Assembly (NCBI RefSeq): GCF_030816715.1
Contig: NZ_JAUSYH010000001.1
Coordinates: 8,804,001 to 8,868,000, forward strand
Direction of reading: 5' to 3'
DNA: 64,000 bases
From: Streptomyces achromogenes
GTDB taxonomy: Bacteria; Actinomycetota; Actinomycetes; Streptomycetales; Streptomycetaceae
The notes beneath the pieces are model-generated. The model was given only the letters and a program-made list of their open reading frames with translations, was not told where the DNA came from and made no database searches. Below are positions 63,588 to 64,000 of this stretch, piece by piece; position 1 is the first letter of the stretch, and every line of letters starts with the position of its first letter. Position numbers and translations under genes: made by a program.

Positions 63588-64000
63588 TCAGGTGGCGCTG
63601 TCCACAGTGACGATGCGGGCCAGCACACCGATCTCCAGAGCTGTCCACAGCGCGCCGTCGGGACCGACGGTGATGCCGTGCGGCTCGGAGCCAGGGGTGG
63701 GCAGGTCGTGCACGGTGATGGTGCCGTCCGGAGTGATCGAGCCGACGCGGTTGCCGCCCCACTCGGTGAACCACGCAGTGCCGTCGTCGGCGACGGTGAT
63801 GGCGTGGGGTCGGGCTGCGCGGTCGGGCAGGGGAAATTCGATGACTTGCCCGTCGGGGGTGATCCGCCCGATCTGACCGGCGGCGATCTCGACAAACCAC
63901 AGGGCCCCGTCGCGTCCCGCGGAGATGCCCACCGGCGCGGCGTCCTTGGTGGGCAGTGAGTGGAGGGTCACTGCGCCGTCCATGCCGATCCGCCCGATGG
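63588..64000 (-). CDS. Virginiamycin B lyase-like protein, C-terminal part (runs off window)
   Basis: About 137 residues are inside the window. Propeller-blade repeats are plain: GISAGRDGALWFVEIAAGQI then GRITPDGQVIEFPLP, AITVADDGTAWFTEWGGNRV then GSITPDGTITVHDLP, and GITVGPDGALWTALE. This DGxxWFTE...GRITPDG unit is that of Vgb lyase/streptogramin lyases, which open the ring of type B streptogramins. Many family members are not lyases. The frame is open to the window edge, so the N-terminus lies beyond 64000. It ends 67 bp before the YCII start on the same strand. Confidence 0.8.
   Translation of the reverse strand, partial: IGRIGMDGAVTLHSLPTKDAAPVGISAGRDGALWFVEIAAGQIGRITPDGQVIEFPLPDRAARPHAITVADDGTAWFTEWGGNRVGSITPDGTITVHDLPTPGSEPHGITVGPDGALWTALEIGVLARIVTVDSAT

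Noticed and set aside
1-64000. CRISPR array, tRNA or rRNA genes
   Set aside because: No evenly spaced short repeats and no cloverleaf or rRNA-like stretch was seen while reading both strands. A dedicated scan would be needed to exclude a tRNA fragment at an attachment site.
63588-64000. Streptogramin resistance gene
   Set aside because: The propeller repeats fit the Vgb family, but the catalytic His residues would lie partly outside the window and many family members are not lyases.

Overview
The window reads as Streptomyces (or a close actinomycete) chromosome. The DNA is very GC-rich with strong GC bias at third codon positions. GTG starts behind GGAGG-type ribosome sites are common. The gene families are typical of the genus: AfsR/SARP regulator, ECF41 sigma factor, NNH7-type NACHT ATPase, DUF3885, DUF6308, DUF6492. 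It is an accessory region, probably arm-like. About 25 transposase, recombinase or other gene remnants, two almost identical IS30 copies, an IS5-type element and a group II intron lie between short runs of intact genes.

Layout. 0-3 kb: a decayed PH-domain gene, then an IS5-family transposase remnant interrupted by a group II intron whose ends can be placed to the base (558-2722). 3.4-8.3 kb: an orphan gene, a three-gene plus-strand run (small membrane protein, unknown protein, BNR/sialidase-fold protein), and a convergent pair (M14 carboxypeptidase and a small protein), separated by a strong hairpin. 8.3-13 kb: a graveyard of IS remnants (ISAzo13, IS256), a frameshifted membrane protein gene, a frameshifted MFS exporter and an asparagine synthetase fragment. 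13.2-18.2 kb: two small secreted proteins around a 1183-residue SARP-type regulator.

18.6-30 kb is the most interesting block. It holds a DUF6492 glycosyltransferase-like protein, a polysaccharide pyruvyltransferase, an aspartyl/asparaginyl hydroxylase, a sulfotransferase fused to a 2-oxoglutarate (2OG) oxygenase, a GNAT-like/2OG oxygenase protein, a second glycosyltransferase, a DUF1826 protein and a haem peroxidase/dioxygenase. I read it as an undescribed glycan- or natural-product-tailoring locus. An IS30 copy has landed between the ribosome site and start codon of the oxygenase operon.

30-46 kb: a TnpB remnant, a zinc-ribbon orphan, an FMN-reductase/SnoaL fusion divergent from an ECF41 sigma factor, an MBL-fold hydrolase, an aldo/keto reductase-MerR operon with a visible operator, TerB, a four-EF-hand protein, a BisC/TorZ-type molybdoenzyme, a secreted trypsin-like protease, and an HNH-like lipoprotein. 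46-53 kb: a DUF6308 remnant, a small membrane protein downstream of a NACHT (STAND) ATPase that is a candidate antiphage gene, a DUF3885 gene truncated by an IS end, and an IS5 element with a frameshift site. 53-64 kb: a T7-lysozyme-type amidase operon, a CoiA-like remnant, an IS3 remnant carrying IS30 copy 2, an orphan frameshifted istB, a membrane protein divergent from peptidase E, two recombinase remnants, a PemK/MazF-like toxin with a duplicated tail, an IS701 remnant, a YCII protein and a truncated virginiamycin B lyase-like gene.

All identifications are from reading the sequence. No database search was run, and no tRNA, rRNA or CRISPR array was seen.
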